A stretch of DNA of 64,000 nt. It comes from Corythucha ciliata (taxonomy: Eukaryota; Arthropoda; Insecta; Hemiptera; Tingidae). The notes below the pieces were generated by a model, which was given only the letters and a program-made list of their open reading frames with translations, made no database searches and had not been told where the DNA came from. Where the stretch lies: contig CM075941.1 in the NCBI GenBank assembly GCA_038030265.1, forward strand, positions 12,090,001 through 12,154,000, written 5' to 3'. Shown here piece by piece: positions 63,571-64,000 of this stretch. Numbering within the stretch: position 1 is the stretch's first letter; every line of letters starts with the position of its first letter. A program made the position numbers and the translations under genes.

Positions 63571-64000
63571 TTTGCCATCTTGTATGTGTAGGTCAGAAGT
63601 ATTCGAACAAAAAAAAATGCTAACTCTGAAAAGCTCATACAATTTTTTGGCAAAACCGAAATTTCTTAGCACTTCTTTTAGTTTCTTCTAAATATCCCGA
63701 AAATGAGTTACTTTAGAGGAAAATCTTCACTCACAAAACTTGTTGAGCGATAAATTTCCAACAAATTTTGTTTGTAAAGTGGTTTTCCACGATGAATATG
63801 GAACGGGCTACAGCCTTTCGAAATTGTTGTTCCAAAATGGTCGAAGGACCTAAAATCGCCTGTTTTCCACTAAGTATTGCATTTTGGACTGTTTTCTATT
63901 GTTTGATTTTTTGGTATGAAAGAACGAAGACAAACAATTGAAGGAGGATTGAAAATTGAGTGACGATAGATGGTTGTAGTCGTTGATGGATAAGGGTCGG
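63571..64000. other. No gene recognised
   Basis: AT-rich sequence to the window edge without repeat units or coding signal that I can see. Confidence 0.45.

Overview
This is eukaryotic, intron-rich, repeat-dominated DNA, most likely from an arthropod. The main clue is one spliced plus-strand gene whose product has a signal peptide, four Ig domains, two fibronectin-III domains, one transmembrane helix and a short cytoplasmic tail. That is the architecture of the arthropod Hedgehog co-receptors Ihog/Boi; vertebrate CDON/BOC have more Ig and FN3 domains. I read 14 coding exons that join without a phase error into 827 codons. Exon 1 (signal peptide) is at 22100-22145, exons 2-12 cluster at 43094-46135, and exons 13-14 are at 50137-50603. 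Intron 1 is about 20.9 kb and intron 12 about 4.0 kb. Genus or species cannot be read from this sequence.

Nearly everything else is repeats. Four main families of degenerate tandem units fill most of the window, all with a spacing near 30 bp and all carrying a CGCGAA-like core. Family A (CCGCGAATTAGCGC plus a T-rich half) is by far the commonest and occurs in blocks of opposite polarity. Families B, C and D occupy their own blocks. Separate minisatellites have periods of 17 bp (19.15-19.54 and 33.13-34.21 kb) and 21 bp (15.0-16.8 kb).

Mobile elements inserted in this background have readable boundaries. They are: a decayed LINE at 2.47-3.96 kb; a 520-bp foldback/tRNA-like insertion with a 12-bp target-site duplication (TSD) at 4.26-4.78 kb; a 3.2-kb TA-flanked element with CACTGGG ends whose interior is saturated with CGGTTA/TAACCG motifs (13.82-17.02 kb); a 230-bp 5'-truncated LINE with a 7-bp TSD (18.16-18.39 kb); a Jockey/CR1-like LINE interrupted by a tRNA-derived SINE (39.47-41.71 kb); an 87-bp-arm foldback element (51.64-52.03 kb); a Penelope-like element with a long open RT plus GIY-YIG reading frame, 790-bp inverted arms and a 12-bp TSD (53.38-56.74 kb); and an hAT-type element with an 8-bp TSD (58.85-60.80 kb).

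Layout: 0-22 kb is intergenic repeats with the motif-saturated element. 22.1-50.6 kb is the ihog/boi-like gene, with repeat blocks and a LINE/SINE nest in intron 1 and C, B and E repeat blocks in intron 12. 50.6-51.2 kb is its 3' UTR. 51.4-64 kb is foldback, Penelope and hAT insertions in family A repeats. I see no bacterial-type operon, CRISPR array, rRNA or convincing functional tRNA. The most unusual structures are the CGGTTA-saturated element and the set of 30-bp-period repeat families that share a core.
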